Assembly (NCBI RefSeq): GCF_012726195.1
Contig: NZ_JAASAF010000004.1
Coordinates: forward strand, 124,001 to 188,000
DNA from: Rhodococcus sp. HNM0563
Lineage (GTDB): Bacteria; Actinomycetota; Actinomycetes; Mycobacteriales; Mycobacteriaceae
DNA length: 64,000 nt
Reading direction: 5' to 3'
Position 1 is the first letter of the stretch. The number at the start of each line of letters is the position of its first letter. The position numbers and the translations under genes are program-made. Shown here piece by piece: positions 18,625-27,378 of the stretch. The notes below the pieces were generated by a model. That model was not told the origin of the DNA and did not search any database. It worked only from the letters and a program-made list of their open reading frames with translations.

Positions 18625-20631
18625 TCAGCCCACGATCGGCAACGTGACGAAACTCGGTGCGGTGGAATCGAGTTCGAGATGTTGCGGTGCGAGCCTGCTG
18701 TCATGGAGCATCGGACCGAGCGGTAATGACCGCGGAATGCTGGACGCGTAGACGTCGATCCGGATGCGGTGCCCCGGCTGCAGGATCGCGTCGGTGGGAA
18801 TCATGCTGATGTCGAGTTGCGTGGGCCGGCCGGGCACGACCGGTTGATGTGTGTCGAGCGTGAGATACGGATGGGCGCGCGCGTAGTCGCCCGACGAGGT
18901 GAACGTACTCTTCGAATCATCGATCGCGCGCAAAGACGCGACCAGGGATCCGCTGGAGAGCACCGTGGAGCGGCCATCGGGTGCAACATCGTTGATCGAC
19001 ACCGACCAGAAGCCGTCCGGGGTGTCGAGCACCGTGTTCAGATGCAGGTTGATCGGCCCGGAGAGGACGGTCGGCTCTGCCATCGGCTCCGAAGTGAACG
19101 TCAGGCCCTCTTCCTCGTTGAAACGTGCGTCCTTAGTGCAGTTCGATCCGAGGAGGACCGCGATACCCGCAGTGCCCTGCGCGGCTTCCCTCGAACACAC
19201 CCCGCGCAGGCCGGGTGCGACGGTGAGCCGCGCCGGAGAGTCCTGCGGGGTGGGCTGCAGGCTGCCATCGTGGACCGAGTGCGCGGCAGTGCCGCTCGCT
19301 GTCGTCGACAGGTACATCCGCTGGTATTCGACACCCGCACGAGGGAATTGGTCGGTGGTGGTCCAACCGTCACCCTGCTGCAGCAGCGTGACCGGCCCGT
19401 ACTCGGTGATGCCGTTGTCGATGTCCTTGAGCCAGTGGTCGAACCAGGCGCGCTGCAATGCCACCATCGTCGGCGGGTGTCCGGGAGTGCCGAAGCCCTC
19501 GCCGAGGACGGCATGGTATCCGTCGCCCATCACGAGTTGTTTGTTGCCGGGCGCTACGGGAATCGAGTTGTAGATGTCGGGTTCGCTGTTGGCGAAGATG
19601 TCGTGCCAGTTGCCGAACACGAAGGTGGGTACCTCGATGGCGTCGAGATCTGCTTGTCGTTCCTGATAGAACGGGCCGTCCTGCGCGACTTCGAGTGCCT
19701 CGGGTGAGACACCCTCGATGGTCGGTGCGGTGAGCGCTTCGACGAGTTCGGGGATCTTCGTGACCGGATCGGCCATACGATCGCGGAGCCATTGTGCATC
19801 GAATCTGCCCTGCAACAGGGCTTCGACGTCGGGGGCCCACTTGAGGCCGTTGACGAGGCCGAGCCATGCCGGCATGAATCCGACGCCGATCGCACCGCCG
19901 GTGCCGACGATGTCGCGGAGGAGATCGTTGCCGGGTTCGACCGCGAACACGGCGTCGAGTTCGGCGGGCCGGTGTCCGGCAGCCTGGATCTGATTGATCG
20001 CCGAATACGAGACACCGGTAGTGCCGATACGCCCGTTGGACCACGGCTGCGCCGCGACCCAGTCGATGACCTCGACGGTGTCCTGTTGTTCGCGAGGTCC
20101 GAGCACATCCCACTGTCCATGGGAGAATCCGGTGCCGCGGACGTCGACGATGACCTGCGTATAGCCGTTCTGCACGAGGTCGCGGTTGAGCCCGAAGGCG
20201 CGTCCCAGCTGCGCCGCGGGAGCGGCAAGCTCCGTGATGCCGTCGAAGGGGATGCCGAGGTTGAGGATCGTCCCGAGATCTTCGACGAGCGGCTGAAGAG
20301 TCGGATCCTCCATCGCGACGGACGCGAGCGTCGACAGGAGTTTGGTGTACGGCGTGAGGTTGAGAACCACGGGGGTCTGCTCGTCGATCGGTGTTCCGTC
20401 GGCTTTTGCGGGCCGGAACACGTTGGCACGGAGCACAGTTCCGTCGCTGAGGGTGATCGGCACATCCCAATCGACTGCGGTGTTCGGGTACGCATCGGGC
20501 GCATCGACAGCCTCCTGCCATGCGATGGCATCGGCTCCGCCCGCAGGGTCGGCCGCGGCCGTGGGTGCGAGAGCAATCGTCATGGCGGCGGTCGCCGTCA
20601 TGACGACAGCGCTGATGAGACGTCTTTTCAC
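18625..20631 (-). CDS. Secreted X-Pro dipeptidyl-peptidase-like / CocE-NonD family hydrolase
   Basis: The 668-residue protein begins with a Sec signal peptide (MKRRLISAVVMTATAAMTIA, cleavage near AAADP). The alpha/beta-hydrolase core carries the nucleophile S208 in GVSYSAIN, YTKLL and VDVRGTGFSHGQWDVLG. The C-terminal third is the jelly-roll domain typical of X-Pro dipeptidyl peptidases and cocaine esterases (LVASLRAIDDSKST, LDISMIPTDAILQPGHRIRID). It probably hydrolyses prolyl peptides or esters outside the membrane. Peptide-binding lipoproteins and CstA are encoded nearby, which suggests a peptide-scavenging set. Only GGT precedes the ATG as ribosome-site sequence. Confidence 0.83.
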   Translation of the reverse strand: MKRRLISAVVMTATAAMTIALAPTAAADPAGGADAIAWQEAVDAPDAYPNTAVDWDVPITLSDGTVLRANVFRPAKADGTPIDEQTPVVLNLTPYTKLLSTLASVAMEDPTLQPLVEDLGTILNLGIPFDGITELAAPAAQLGRAFGLNRDLVQNGYTQVIVDVRGTGFSHGQWDVLGPREQQDTVEVIDWVAAQPWSNGRIGTTGVSYSAINQIQAAGHRPAELDAVFAVEPGNDLLRDIVGTGGAIGVGFMPAWLGLVNGLKWAPDVEALLQGRFDAQWLRDRMADPVTKIPELVEALTAPTIEGVSPEALEVAQDGPFYQERQADLDAIEVPTFVFGNWHDIFANSEPDIYNSIPVAPGNKQLVMGDGYHAVLGEGFGTPGHPPTMVALQRAWFDHWLKDIDNGITEYGPVTLLQQGDGWTTTDQFPRAGVEYQRMYLSTTASGTAAHSVHDGSLQPTPQDSPARLTVAPGLRGVCSREAAQGTAGIAVLLGSNCTKDARFNEEEGLTFTSEPMAEPTVLSGPINLHLNTVLDTPDGFWSVSINDVAPDGRSTVLSSGSLVASLRAIDDSKSTFTSSGDYARAHPYLTLDTHQPVVPGRPTQLDISMIPTDAILQPGHRIRIDVYASSIPRSLPLGPMLHDSRLAPQHLELDSTAPSFVTLPIVG

Positions 20632-20708
20632 CTTTGGTTCCCCCCGTACCGGCAGTAACAGCTTGCTCGCACGTTAGCCGTCGGTAATCCCCAGGTCAAC
20701 GATGTGCA

Positions 20709-20720
20709 CACACCGGTGTG
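20709..20720. promoter_or_regulatory. 12-base palindrome upstream of the methyltransferase gene
   Basis: CACACCGGTGTG is a perfect palindrome, 15 bases before the methyltransferase ATG and in the spacer shared with the divergent secreted peptidase gene. TATTTT at 20724-20729 could be a -10 element that would leave a near-leaderless mRNA. The cognate regulator is unknown. Confidence 0.35.
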
Positions 20721-20735
20721 CTGTATTTTCGGATC

Positions 20736-21482
20736 ATGGCGGCGGGAAGGAACTGGTTCGATCATGGCGGTCAGGCCTACGCACAGTTTCGTCCCGAGTA
20801 TCCGGCGGAGCTCGCGGAGTTCTTCGTTTCTCTTGCTCCGGCGACCGATCTGGCGGTCGATGTCGGATGTGGAAACGGCCAATTGACGGTGCAGCTCGCA
20901 AGCCGATTCGATGTCGTGATCGGAGTCGATCCCAGTGCAGATCAGATCGCGAACGCCAGGCTCCATGATCGGGTCCGCTACCTTCAGGCACCCGCCGAGA
21001 CGCTTCCCGTGCAGGATCGGAGCGCTGCACTGATCACCGCCGCGCAGGCGGCGCACTGGTTCGACCGCCCGGCGTTCTACCGCGAGGTCCGGCGGATCGC
21101 GGTCGACGATGCTGTTCTCGTGCTGGTCAGCTACGGGGTGACCAAGCTCGACCCAGACCTCGACGAACGGTTCCAGCACTTCTACCGGACCGAGATCGGC
21201 CCGTACTGGCCGGAGGAACGCAAGCTCGTCGACAGCGGATACGCCGACATCGACTTTCCGTTCGAGGAGCGCCCGGCTCCACCGATGCAGATCCGCACAC
21301 AGTGGGATCTGAACGGCATGCTGGGCTATATCTCGACGTGGTCGGCGGTCCGGAAGGCCGCGGAGGCGGGTAAGTCCGAGGTTCTCGAGTCCTTCGCAGC
21401 AGATCTGGCAGACCTGTGGGGCGATCCCGCGACAACACGGGAGTTCACGTCGCCCGTCAACATGCGTGTGGGAACGATCTGA
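20736..21482 (+). CDS. Class I SAM-dependent methyltransferase
   Basis: The 248-residue protein has SAM motif I VDVGCGNG at residues 41-48, acidic motif II in VIGVDPSADQI and AAETLP-type motif III (APAETLPVQDRSAALIT). N-terminal WFDHGGQAYAQFRPEYPAEL is characteristic of the methyltransferase type 11 subfamily related to yeast Tmt1-like trans-aconitate methyltransferases. The substrate is unknown. ATG at 20736 is chosen because homologous sequence begins there; an upstream ATG at 20718 overlaps a palindrome. A long hairpin follows the stop. Confidence 0.85.
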   Translation: MAAGRNWFDHGGQAYAQFRPEYPAELAEFFVSLAPATDLAVDVGCGNGQLTVQLASRFDVVIGVDPSADQIANARLHDRVRYLQAPAETLPVQDRSAALITAAQAAHWFDRPAFYREVRRIAVDDAVLVLVSYGVTKLDPDLDERFQHFYRTEIGPYWPEERKLVDSGYADIDFPFEERPAPPMQIRTQWDLNGMLGYISTWSAVRKAAEAGKSEVLESFAADLADLWGDPATTREFTSPVNMRVGTI

Positions 21483-21494
21483 ATCACCCGTGAG

Positions 21495-21543
21495 CGTGCA
21501 GTTCTCGTCGCAATTACCCGCAAATTGCGACGAGAACTGCACG
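21495..21543. terminator. Bidirectional hairpin between methyltransferase and SBP genes
   Basis: A 21-base perfect stem (CGTGCAGTTCTCGTCGCAATT and its complement) encloses a 7-base loop between two convergent genes. The sequence reads symmetrically, so it can terminate both transcripts. Confidence 0.8.
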
Positions 21544-21560
21544 CCGGGCGCCGACCGAAG

Positions 21561-23142
21561 CTAAGGAGTGAGCCACATTCCGTCGGGTATCGGCGATCCC
21601 AGCGCGTACATCTGCACGCCGTGCAGATTCTGGCCGGTGATCACCGACGGCGCCGACCGGATGTACCAGATCCCAGGTTCGAGCTCGGCGAGCCGTTCCT
21701 GCACCGTGCGGTAGGCGGCCACACGTTCCTCGCCCGAGGTGCCCGTACGTCCGGCGTCGAGGGCTGCGTCCAATTCGGGGTCGGAGATGCCGGTGTGATT
21801 TCCCGACGAGGTGGAATGGAAGGCGTTCCACAACGTGGTGTCGGGTTCTGGGCTGTCGGCGGCCCAGATGATCATGTCGAAGTCACGGGCGGCGGTACGA
21901 GGCATGTACCCCGCGATGTCGAGCACCTCCACCTGGACGTCGACGTTGTCGTAGGCGGCGAGCTGCGCCTGAAGACTCTCGGCGACGGATCTGATCTCGA
22001 CGAGCGAGGTCGCGGTGAAGGTGAACTCGACGGGCTTTCCCTCCGCGGCCAGTTCGTCGAAGAGCTGCTGTGCCCGCTCGGGATCATCCTGCCGGAGGGG
22101 GATGTCCGCATGGAACGGTGAGGACTCCGGGAACAGTGTGTCGGGAACCTCGCCGTGCCCCTCGAACACGGCGGTGTTGATGTCGTCGAGATTCACCGCC
22201 GCGCTCACCGCCTCCCGGGCTCGGGGGTCGTCGAACGGGGCGCGTCGGGTGTTCATGACCAGGTACTGTCCGCCGCCGGCGGGTACGGCGTCGGTGGCCA
22301 ACCCTGCCTGCTCGGCCTTCGCCAGCGCTGCCCAGCTGGATTCGGACGCCAGATCGGCGCCACCGCTGACCATCATGTTGACGCGCTGGTTTGCGTCACT
22401 GACAGCGCGGAGTTCGATGGCGTCGAGGTACGGGCGGGGCGCGTCCCAGTAGCCTGGGTTGCGTTCGAGTTTCATGCGATCCTGACGTGTCCACTCCGTC
22501 AGTGTGAATGGACCCGCGCCGACGGGATCAGCGTTGAAGGCGTCGGTTCCCCTCGGCCAGCGCGGACGGGGAGGCTATCCAGTTGAGCCCGCTCGATGTG
22601 ATCGAATTCCCGAACTTCGGGTTGGGTGCAACGAGAGTGATCTTCAATGTTGCATCGTCGATGACCTCGGTCCCTGCGATCTGTGACGCCAGTGTCAGCG
22701 AACCGGATCCGAGCGACGGATCGAGAATGCGATCCCAGTTGAACTTCACTGCTTCGGCGTCGAGCGGTGTTCCGTCGGTGAAGGCGAGATCCGGCCGCAG
22801 TGTGAGGAGGAAGGTGGCGCCGCCGTCGGACGTGACGAAATCCTCGGCCATCCGATGTTCGAGTTCGAGCGTGTGCGGGTCGTCGATCATCAGCGTCCCG
22901 TAGAGCGCATTACCCAGCAGGCCTTGGCCGACCCAGTTGTTGGCGAGGGTCGCCGGGTCGAGCGACACTGGTTCGCGCACCTGGATGATACGTGCGACAC
23001 CGCCAGGAACCGGTTCACCGTCGGACGTCGTAGACGCGCTGGAGCCGCCGTCTGCTCCGCATGCCGTCAGGAGCAGCGCTGCCGCGCAGATGGAGACGAG
23101 CGCGGTGACCGGGTTTCTGTGCCGAACAACCCATTCGAGCAT
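21561..23142 (-). pseudogene. Peptide ABC transporter substrate-binding lipoprotein, frameshifted
   Basis: This is a family 5 (oligopeptide/nickel type) extracellular solute-binding protein of about 526 residues interrupted by one frameshift. The N-terminal part (22528-23142) has a signal peptide and lipobox LTAC, then VREPVSLDPATLANNWVGQG. It continues to SPSALAEGN, where an extra base (G at 22545 or 22546 on the plus strand) shifts the frame. Removing it gives DAFNADPVGAGPF and joins the C-terminal part (21561-22475) exactly as in the paralogue that follows. The neighbouring gene is a close tandem copy. No permease or ATPase genes are nearby. It is either a decaying duplicate or an assembly error. 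Confidence 0.85.
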
Positions 23143-23183
23143 GAATGTACCTATCCTTCAGGTAGCGGTGATGTGGTGTGTCG

Positions 23184-24746
23184 TTATTCCGTGACCCACA
23201 TTTCCGCAGGAAGCGGGGAGCCGAGTGAGTACATGCGGATGCCGTGGATGTTGTCGGTGGTCATGACGGCCGGCGCCGCCCGTGTGTACCAGACGCCGGG
23301 AGCAACCTCGTGGAGTCGTTTCTGCACGATCTCGTAGGCTGCGTCGCGTTCCTCGGGTGTGGTGCCCACGCGGCCCGCATCGAGAGCAGCGTCGAGTTCG
23401 GGATCGGAGATCCCGGTGACGTTGCCCATCGACCGTGAATGGAAGGCATTCCACAAGGTGGAGTCCGGCTCTTGGACATTCGCCGACGAGATCATCATGT
23501 CGTAGTCGCGGGCGATGTTGCGCGGAATGAATGCGGCGAAATCGACGATCTCGACGTCCATGTTCACATTGTCGTACGCGGCAAGTTGCGCCTGACTGAC
23601 TTCCGCGGTCGCCTTGGTCTCCGGCAACGTTGTTGCAAGGAACGAGAATTCGACGGGCTTTCCTTCCGCGGCGAGCTCATCGAACAGGCGCTGGGCCTCC
23701 TCGGGGTTGTACTCGGCCAACGCTATGTCCTTGTAGAACGGTGAAGACTCGGGGAACAGGGTCTCCGGGATATCGCCGGTGCCTTCGAACGCGGCCGTGT
23801 TGATGTCGTCGAGGTTCAGTGCCATCGAGACGGCGCGACGTGCGCGGGGGTCGTCGAATGGGGCACGACGGGTGTTCATCGCGAAGTACTGCCCACCGCC
23901 GACGGGTGCGAGTTCGGTGCCGAGCCCGGCATCCTCGGCCCTGGCGAGGGCTGTCCAGCTGGTTTCCGACGCGAGATCGGCGCCGCCCGACGCAAGCATG
24001 TTCACCCGCTGACTTCCGTCGGGGACATTGAGGAGGGTGATGTTGTCGAGGTACGGCCGGGGTGCGTCCCAGTAGTCGGGGTTGCGTGTGAGCTCCATGC
24101 GGTCCTGGCGGCGCCACTCCGTCAGCGCGAACGGGCCCGCGCCGATCGGGGCGTTGTTGAAGGCGTCCTTGCCTTTCTCCAGGGCCGTGGGGGAGGCGAT
24201 CCAGTTCAGCGTGCTGTTCGTGATCGAGTAGGCGAACATCGGGTTCGGGTCGGCCATGACAACCTTCAGCGTGGTCTCGCCGACCACCTCTGTTGCGGAG
24301 ATCTGGGAGGCCTGGGGAAAGGAACTCGACCCCGTGTCGGGATCCGCGATTCGCGACCAATTGAGGTGTACTGCTTGGGCATCGAGGGGTGTTCCGTCGG
24401 TGAAAGTCAGTCCCGGCTGAAGCTCGAGGGTGAAGGTGTTGCCCCCGTCGGTGGTCGAGAAGCCTGTCGCCATCCGGTATTCGATCTCGAGGGTTTCGGG
24501 ATTGTCGATCATCAGCGTTCCGTAGAGCGCGTTTCCGAGGAGGCTCTGGCCGACCCAGTTGTTGCTCAATGCCGCCGGGTCGAGCGATACCGGTTCGCGA
24601 ACCTGGATCATGGTGGCCGAACCACCGGAGACGGGATCACCGACCGGTTCGTCCGAGGAGTCGCCGGAAGCGGGGGTGCCGCAAGCTCCCGCGAGCAGCA
24701 GCACCGAGCATGCCGCGGCAACGGTGGTAAGAGTGCGCCTGATCAT
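23184..24746 (-). CDS. Peptide ABC transporter substrate-binding lipoprotein
   Basis: The 520-residue protein is an intact family 5 solute-binding lipoprotein. The signal peptide ends in lipobox LAGAC (Cys near residue 22), followed by a Ser/Gly/Asp linker and the SBP core (VREPVSLDPAALSNNWVGQ, NAPIGAGPFALTEWRRQDRM, NTRRAPFDDPRARRAVSMAL). Such proteins deliver peptides or other small ligands to ABC permeases. It is a tandem duplicate of the frameshifted gene downstream. The membrane and ATPase components are absent here and must be elsewhere if it imports anything. It is divergent from a TetR gene; an imperfect palindrome lies 13 bases upstream of its start. Confidence 0.88.
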   Translation of the reverse strand: MIRRTLTTVAAACSVLLLAGACGTPASGDSSDEPVGDPVSGGSATMIQVREPVSLDPAALSNNWVGQSLLGNALYGTLMIDNPETLEIEYRMATGFSTTDGGNTFTLELQPGLTFTDGTPLDAQAVHLNWSRIADPDTGSSSFPQASQISATEVVGETTLKVVMADPNPMFAYSITNSTLNWIASPTALEKGKDAFNNAPIGAGPFALTEWRRQDRMELTRNPDYWDAPRPYLDNITLLNVPDGSQRVNMLASGGADLASETSWTALARAEDAGLGTELAPVGGGQYFAMNTRRAPFDDPRARRAVSMALNLDDINTAAFEGTGDIPETLFPESSPFYKDIALAEYNPEEAQRLFDELAAEGKPVEFSFLATTLPETKATAEVSQAQLAAYDNVNMDVEIVDFAAFIPRNIARDYDMMISSANVQEPDSTLWNAFHSRSMGNVTGISDPELDAALDAGRVGTTPEERDAAYEIVQKRLHEVAPGVWYTRAAPAVMTTDNIHGIRMYSLGSPLPAEMWVTE

Positions 24747-24758
24747 CGAACTCCTCTA

Positions 24759-24774
24759 TGTGCGACGTGTCACA
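24759..24774. promoter_or_regulatory. Possible TetR operator in the SBP/tetR spacer
   Basis: TGTGCGACGTGTCACA is an imperfect inverted repeat (TGTG..ACGT..CACA, with two mismatched pairs) between the divergent lipoprotein and tetR genes. Its position suits autoregulation by the TetR protein encoded at 24857, which is inferred only from adjacency. Confidence 0.35.
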
Positions 24775-24856
24775 TTTCATTGTGGAAAGTTAGCAAGATC
24801 ACGACGAATATAGAAGACCATCTCCTGAAACGATCCGCCTGGGTACGATCGGCCGC

Positions 24857-25429
24857 ATGGCGGATACGTCCCGTCGTCCGGGCAGACCGCGCGACACCAG
24901 CATCGACGAACGGGCCCTTGCCTCCGCCCGCGAACTCCTCGCTGAGCAGGGCTTCGAGGCGACGACGATCCAGGCCGTGGCGGTGCGGTCGGGCGTGCAC
25001 GCGTCGGCGATCTATCGAAGGTGGTCATCGCGGATCGAGCTGATCGAGGACGCCGCCTTCCCCATGGAAAGTCCGTTGAAGGTAAGCCCCACCGGAGACC
25101 TCCGAGAGGATCTACGCCGCTTCATCCGCGCGTACGCCGACACATTCAGCGATCCGGCGACACGCGCGGCGGCGGGTCCTCTGCTGGCCTATCGCCGGTC
25201 GGATGCCGGTTACGGTGCGGCCTACCAGAGGGTGTCGGTGCGGCCCCAATTCTTTGCAATCCTGCACTCTGCGCCACCGGGCACTGTCGATCCGTCGATC
25301 GATCCCAACGACGTGTTCGACATGCTCCTCGGTGCGGTGTGGACGCGCATCATCGTGCCGATCACGGACTCCCGGCCCGACCCGATCGAGCGCACGGTGG
25401 AGATGCTCGTGCGAATGCTGCGACCATGA
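24857..25429 (+). CDS. TetR family transcriptional regulator
   Basis: The 190-residue regulator has an N-terminal TetR DNA-binding domain (ASARELLAEQGFEATTIQAV, then AVRSGVHASAIYRRWSSRIEL) and a C-terminal TetR_C_11-like ligand domain (DLREDLRRFIRAYADTFSDP). It is divergent from the peptide-binding lipoprotein genes and is a plausible local regulator of them. TACGAT lies seven bases before the ATG, so the transcript may be leaderless. A 46-base palindrome follows. The ligand is unknown. Confidence 0.83.
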   Translation: MADTSRRPGRPRDTSIDERALASARELLAEQGFEATTIQAVAVRSGVHASAIYRRWSSRIELIEDAAFPMESPLKVSPTGDLREDLRRFIRAYADTFSDPATRAAAGPLLAYRRSDAGYGAAYQRVSVRPQFFAILHSAPPGTVDPSIDPNDVFDMLLGAVWTRIIVPITDSRPDPIERTVEMLVRMLRP

Positions 25430-25459
25430 AGCAGGAAAACGGATCAGGCAGGACAAAAG

Positions 25460-25505
25460 TAGAGCTCGCAACCCCAGTGGTGCACCACTGGGGTTGCGAG
25501 CTCTA
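25460..25505. terminator. Perfect 46-base palindrome between tetR and ipdC
   Basis: Two perfect 23-base arms with no loop bases meet at TG|CA (25482/25483). The left arm begins TAGAGCTCGCAACCCCAGTG. It lies between convergent genes, 30 bases after the tetR stop and 20 bases beyond the ipdC stop, and would form a strong bidirectional terminator. It lacks a T tract. Confidence 0.8.
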
Positions 25506-25525
25506 TGTGGCGGCTGCGAGCTTCG

Positions 25526-26620
25526 TCAGACGGCGCGCTCGGTGTCGCGCAGCGCGCCGAGCGCGTCGATGCGGGCGACGGCGTCGGTCATGATCCGGTC
25601 GATCAGTTCCGCGCAGCTCGGCAGGTCGTCGACCATGCCCACGACCTGACCCGAGGCGAGCACACCGGCCTCGGTATTACCTTCTACGAGACCGGCTTTG
25701 AGCAACATGGGTGTGTTGGCCGCCATGATGATCTGCTGCCAGGTGCGGTCGCTCGCCTTCTTCATGGCAAGTCCGTCCTTGGCCAGCGTGGACCACTTCA
25801 TGCCGGTCATCGACTTGAACTTCGTCGCGTTCCGCGCGGCCGCGACGAGTCCCTTGGCGTAACTGGACTTCTCGAGGCTGTTCACCAGATCGGTGTTGAG
25901 CACACGGTGGGGCATCCCGTCGACCTTGAGGGAGACGGTGGTGTCCTGCAGTCCTCGAGCGAGGTACTGCTGCTTGACCGAGTCGGGGACCGCGCTGTCG
26001 CTGGTGAGCAGGAAACGGGTGCCCATCGCGACACCGGCGGCACCGTACGACAGTGCTGCGGCCAGGCCACGACCGTCGAAGAATCCACCTGCGGCGATGA
26101 CCGGGATGTCGACGGCGTCGAGCACACTGGGCAGCAGCAACGTGGTGGCGACGGGACCGGTGTGACCACCGCCCTCACCGCCCTGCACGATCACTGCGTC
26201 TGCACCCCACGATGCGACCTTGACCGCATGCTTGGCTGCGCCGATCGACGGGACCACGACGATGCCGTGATCCTTTAGCTTCGCGATGAGTTCCTTCTTG
26301 GGAGCCAGCGCGAACGACGCGACCTTGACCTTCTCGCGGATCAGCAGATCGATGCGCTGGCCCGCATCCGACGCATCGGCACGCATGTTCACGCCGAACG
26401 GTTTGTCGGTCAGCGACTTCGTCTTCGCAACTGCCGCTTCGAGTTCCGGGTACGTCATCGTCGCGGATGCGAGGATGCCCAGACCGCCCGCATTCGACGT
26501 CGCGGCCGTCAAACGCGGACCCGACACCCACCCCATGCCCGTCTGGACGATGGGGTGCTCGATGCCGACGAGTTCGGTCAGCGGAGTCCGCAGCAAGGCC
26601 TTCCCGCCACCGGAAGTCAC
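25526..26620 (-). CDS. ipdC: IpdC, nitronate monooxygenase-like flavin reductase of ring C/D degradation
   Basis: The 364-residue protein has the FMN-binding TIM-barrel pattern of 2-nitropropane dioxygenases: PIVQTGMGWVSGPRLTAATSNAGGLG at the start, VQGGEGGGHTG for phosphate binding and AAGGFFDGRGLAAALSYGAAGVAMGTRF. In M. tuberculosis the equivalent gene (Rv3553, IpdC) follows ipdAB and encodes an FMN-dependent enzyme needed for HIP breakdown, acting on ring-C/D CoA thioesters rather than nitroalkanes. The GTG start overlaps the ipdB stop (GTGA), ending an echA20-ipdA-ipdB-ipdC set. Confidence 0.88.
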   Translation of the reverse strand: MTSGGGKALLRTPLTELVGIEHPIVQTGMGWVSGPRLTAATSNAGGLGILASATMTYPELEAAVAKTKSLTDKPFGVNMRADASDAGQRIDLLIREKVKVASFALAPKKELIAKLKDHGIVVVPSIGAAKHAVKVASWGADAVIVQGGEGGGHTGPVATTLLLPSVLDAVDIPVIAAGGFFDGRGLAAALSYGAAGVAMGTRFLLTSDSAVPDSVKQQYLARGLQDTTVSLKVDGMPHRVLNTDLVNSLEKSSYAKGLVAAARNATKFKSMTGMKWSTLAKDGLAMKKASDRTWQQIIMAANTPMLLKAGLVEGNTEAGVLASGQVVGMVDDLPSCAELIDRIMTDAVARIDALGALRDTERAV

Positions 26621-27378
26621 AGCGAGACCTCGCGATCACGCAGGCCCTTGGGGTCGATGACCTCGCGGATCAGTCGCAGTTCTTCTGCGGTCGGCTCGCG
26701 GGTGACGCCTGCCTCGGCGAGGCCGGCGACCTCGAACGACGTGTTCGCGGCGACGGTCTCCGCGTCGACGCCCGGATGTAGTGTCACGGCGCGGAACGAA
26801 TGGTCCGGCCCACCGAAGTCGAACACACCGAGGTTGGTGACCACGCGGGGGATCTCGAGGAAACGGAACGCGGGGTTCTCGGGGTCGATCTTGTCGTAGC
26901 CCACGCCACACACGACGTCGACCTTGTCGGCGAAGACGCGGGTCGAGTGCTTGCCCACCCAGTAGCTGGTGGCGTGGTTGATGGTGTTCCCCGGGGCGCC
27001 GCGCACACCGAACATCTGTCGCGTCGGCTTCTGCAGGTCGTCGCCGAAGGCCGAGAGGTTCTGGTTGCCGTGCCGGTCGATCTGGTTGGCGCCCATCACC
27101 ACGTGCCGACGACCGGATGCGACGACGTCGAACACCTTGCGGAACGGCATCCAGCCTTCGACCGGAGCCTTCGCGCCGAGTGCGGGCACCTCGGCGAGGA
27201 TGAGTGCCTCACCGTCGGTGATCACCAGATCGGGTTCGGTGGTGAGCTTGGCCAGGCGAGCTCCGATCTGCGGGAGCGTCGCCATCGGGCTGGCGACGAT
27301 TTCGCCTGCACCGGAGAAGATCTCGGCGCACGCGATTGCGCAGTATTCGGCGCGGGTCACAGTGTCGGTGGTGGTCAT
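26617..27378 (-). CDS. ipdB: IpdB, beta subunit of the COCHEA-CoA hydrolase
   Basis: The 253-residue protein is a CoA-transferase family I beta-type subunit (EIFSGAGEIVASPMATLPQIGARLAKLT, VVMGANQIDRHGNQNLS). With IpdA it forms a heteromer that, despite its transferase fold, hydrolyses ring C of the steroid-derived COCHEA-CoA in Mycobacterium and Rhodococcus. ATG at 27378 overlaps the ipdA stop (ATGA), supporting 1:1 production; the longer reading frame to 27465 is discarded. Assignment rests on family plus conserved order echA20-ipdA-ipdB-ipdC. Confidence 0.9.
   Translation of the reverse strand: MTTTDTVTRAEYCAIACAEIFSGAGEIVASPMATLPQIGARLAKLTTEPDLVITDGEALILAEVPALGAKAPVEGWMPFRKVFDVVASGRRHVVMGANQIDRHGNQNLSAFGDDLQKPTRQMFGVRGAPGNTINHATSYWVGKHSTRVFADKVDVVCGVGYDKIDPENPAFRFLEIPRVVTNLGVFDFGGPDHSFRAVTLHPGVDAETVAANTSFEVAGLAEAGVTREPTAEELRLIREVIDPKGLRDREVSL

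Noticed and set aside
18618-18631. GGGCT/AGCCC hairpin between the cstA-partner and X-Pro peptidase-like genes
   Set aside because: A five-base stem overlapping the end of a coding sequence is too weak to call.
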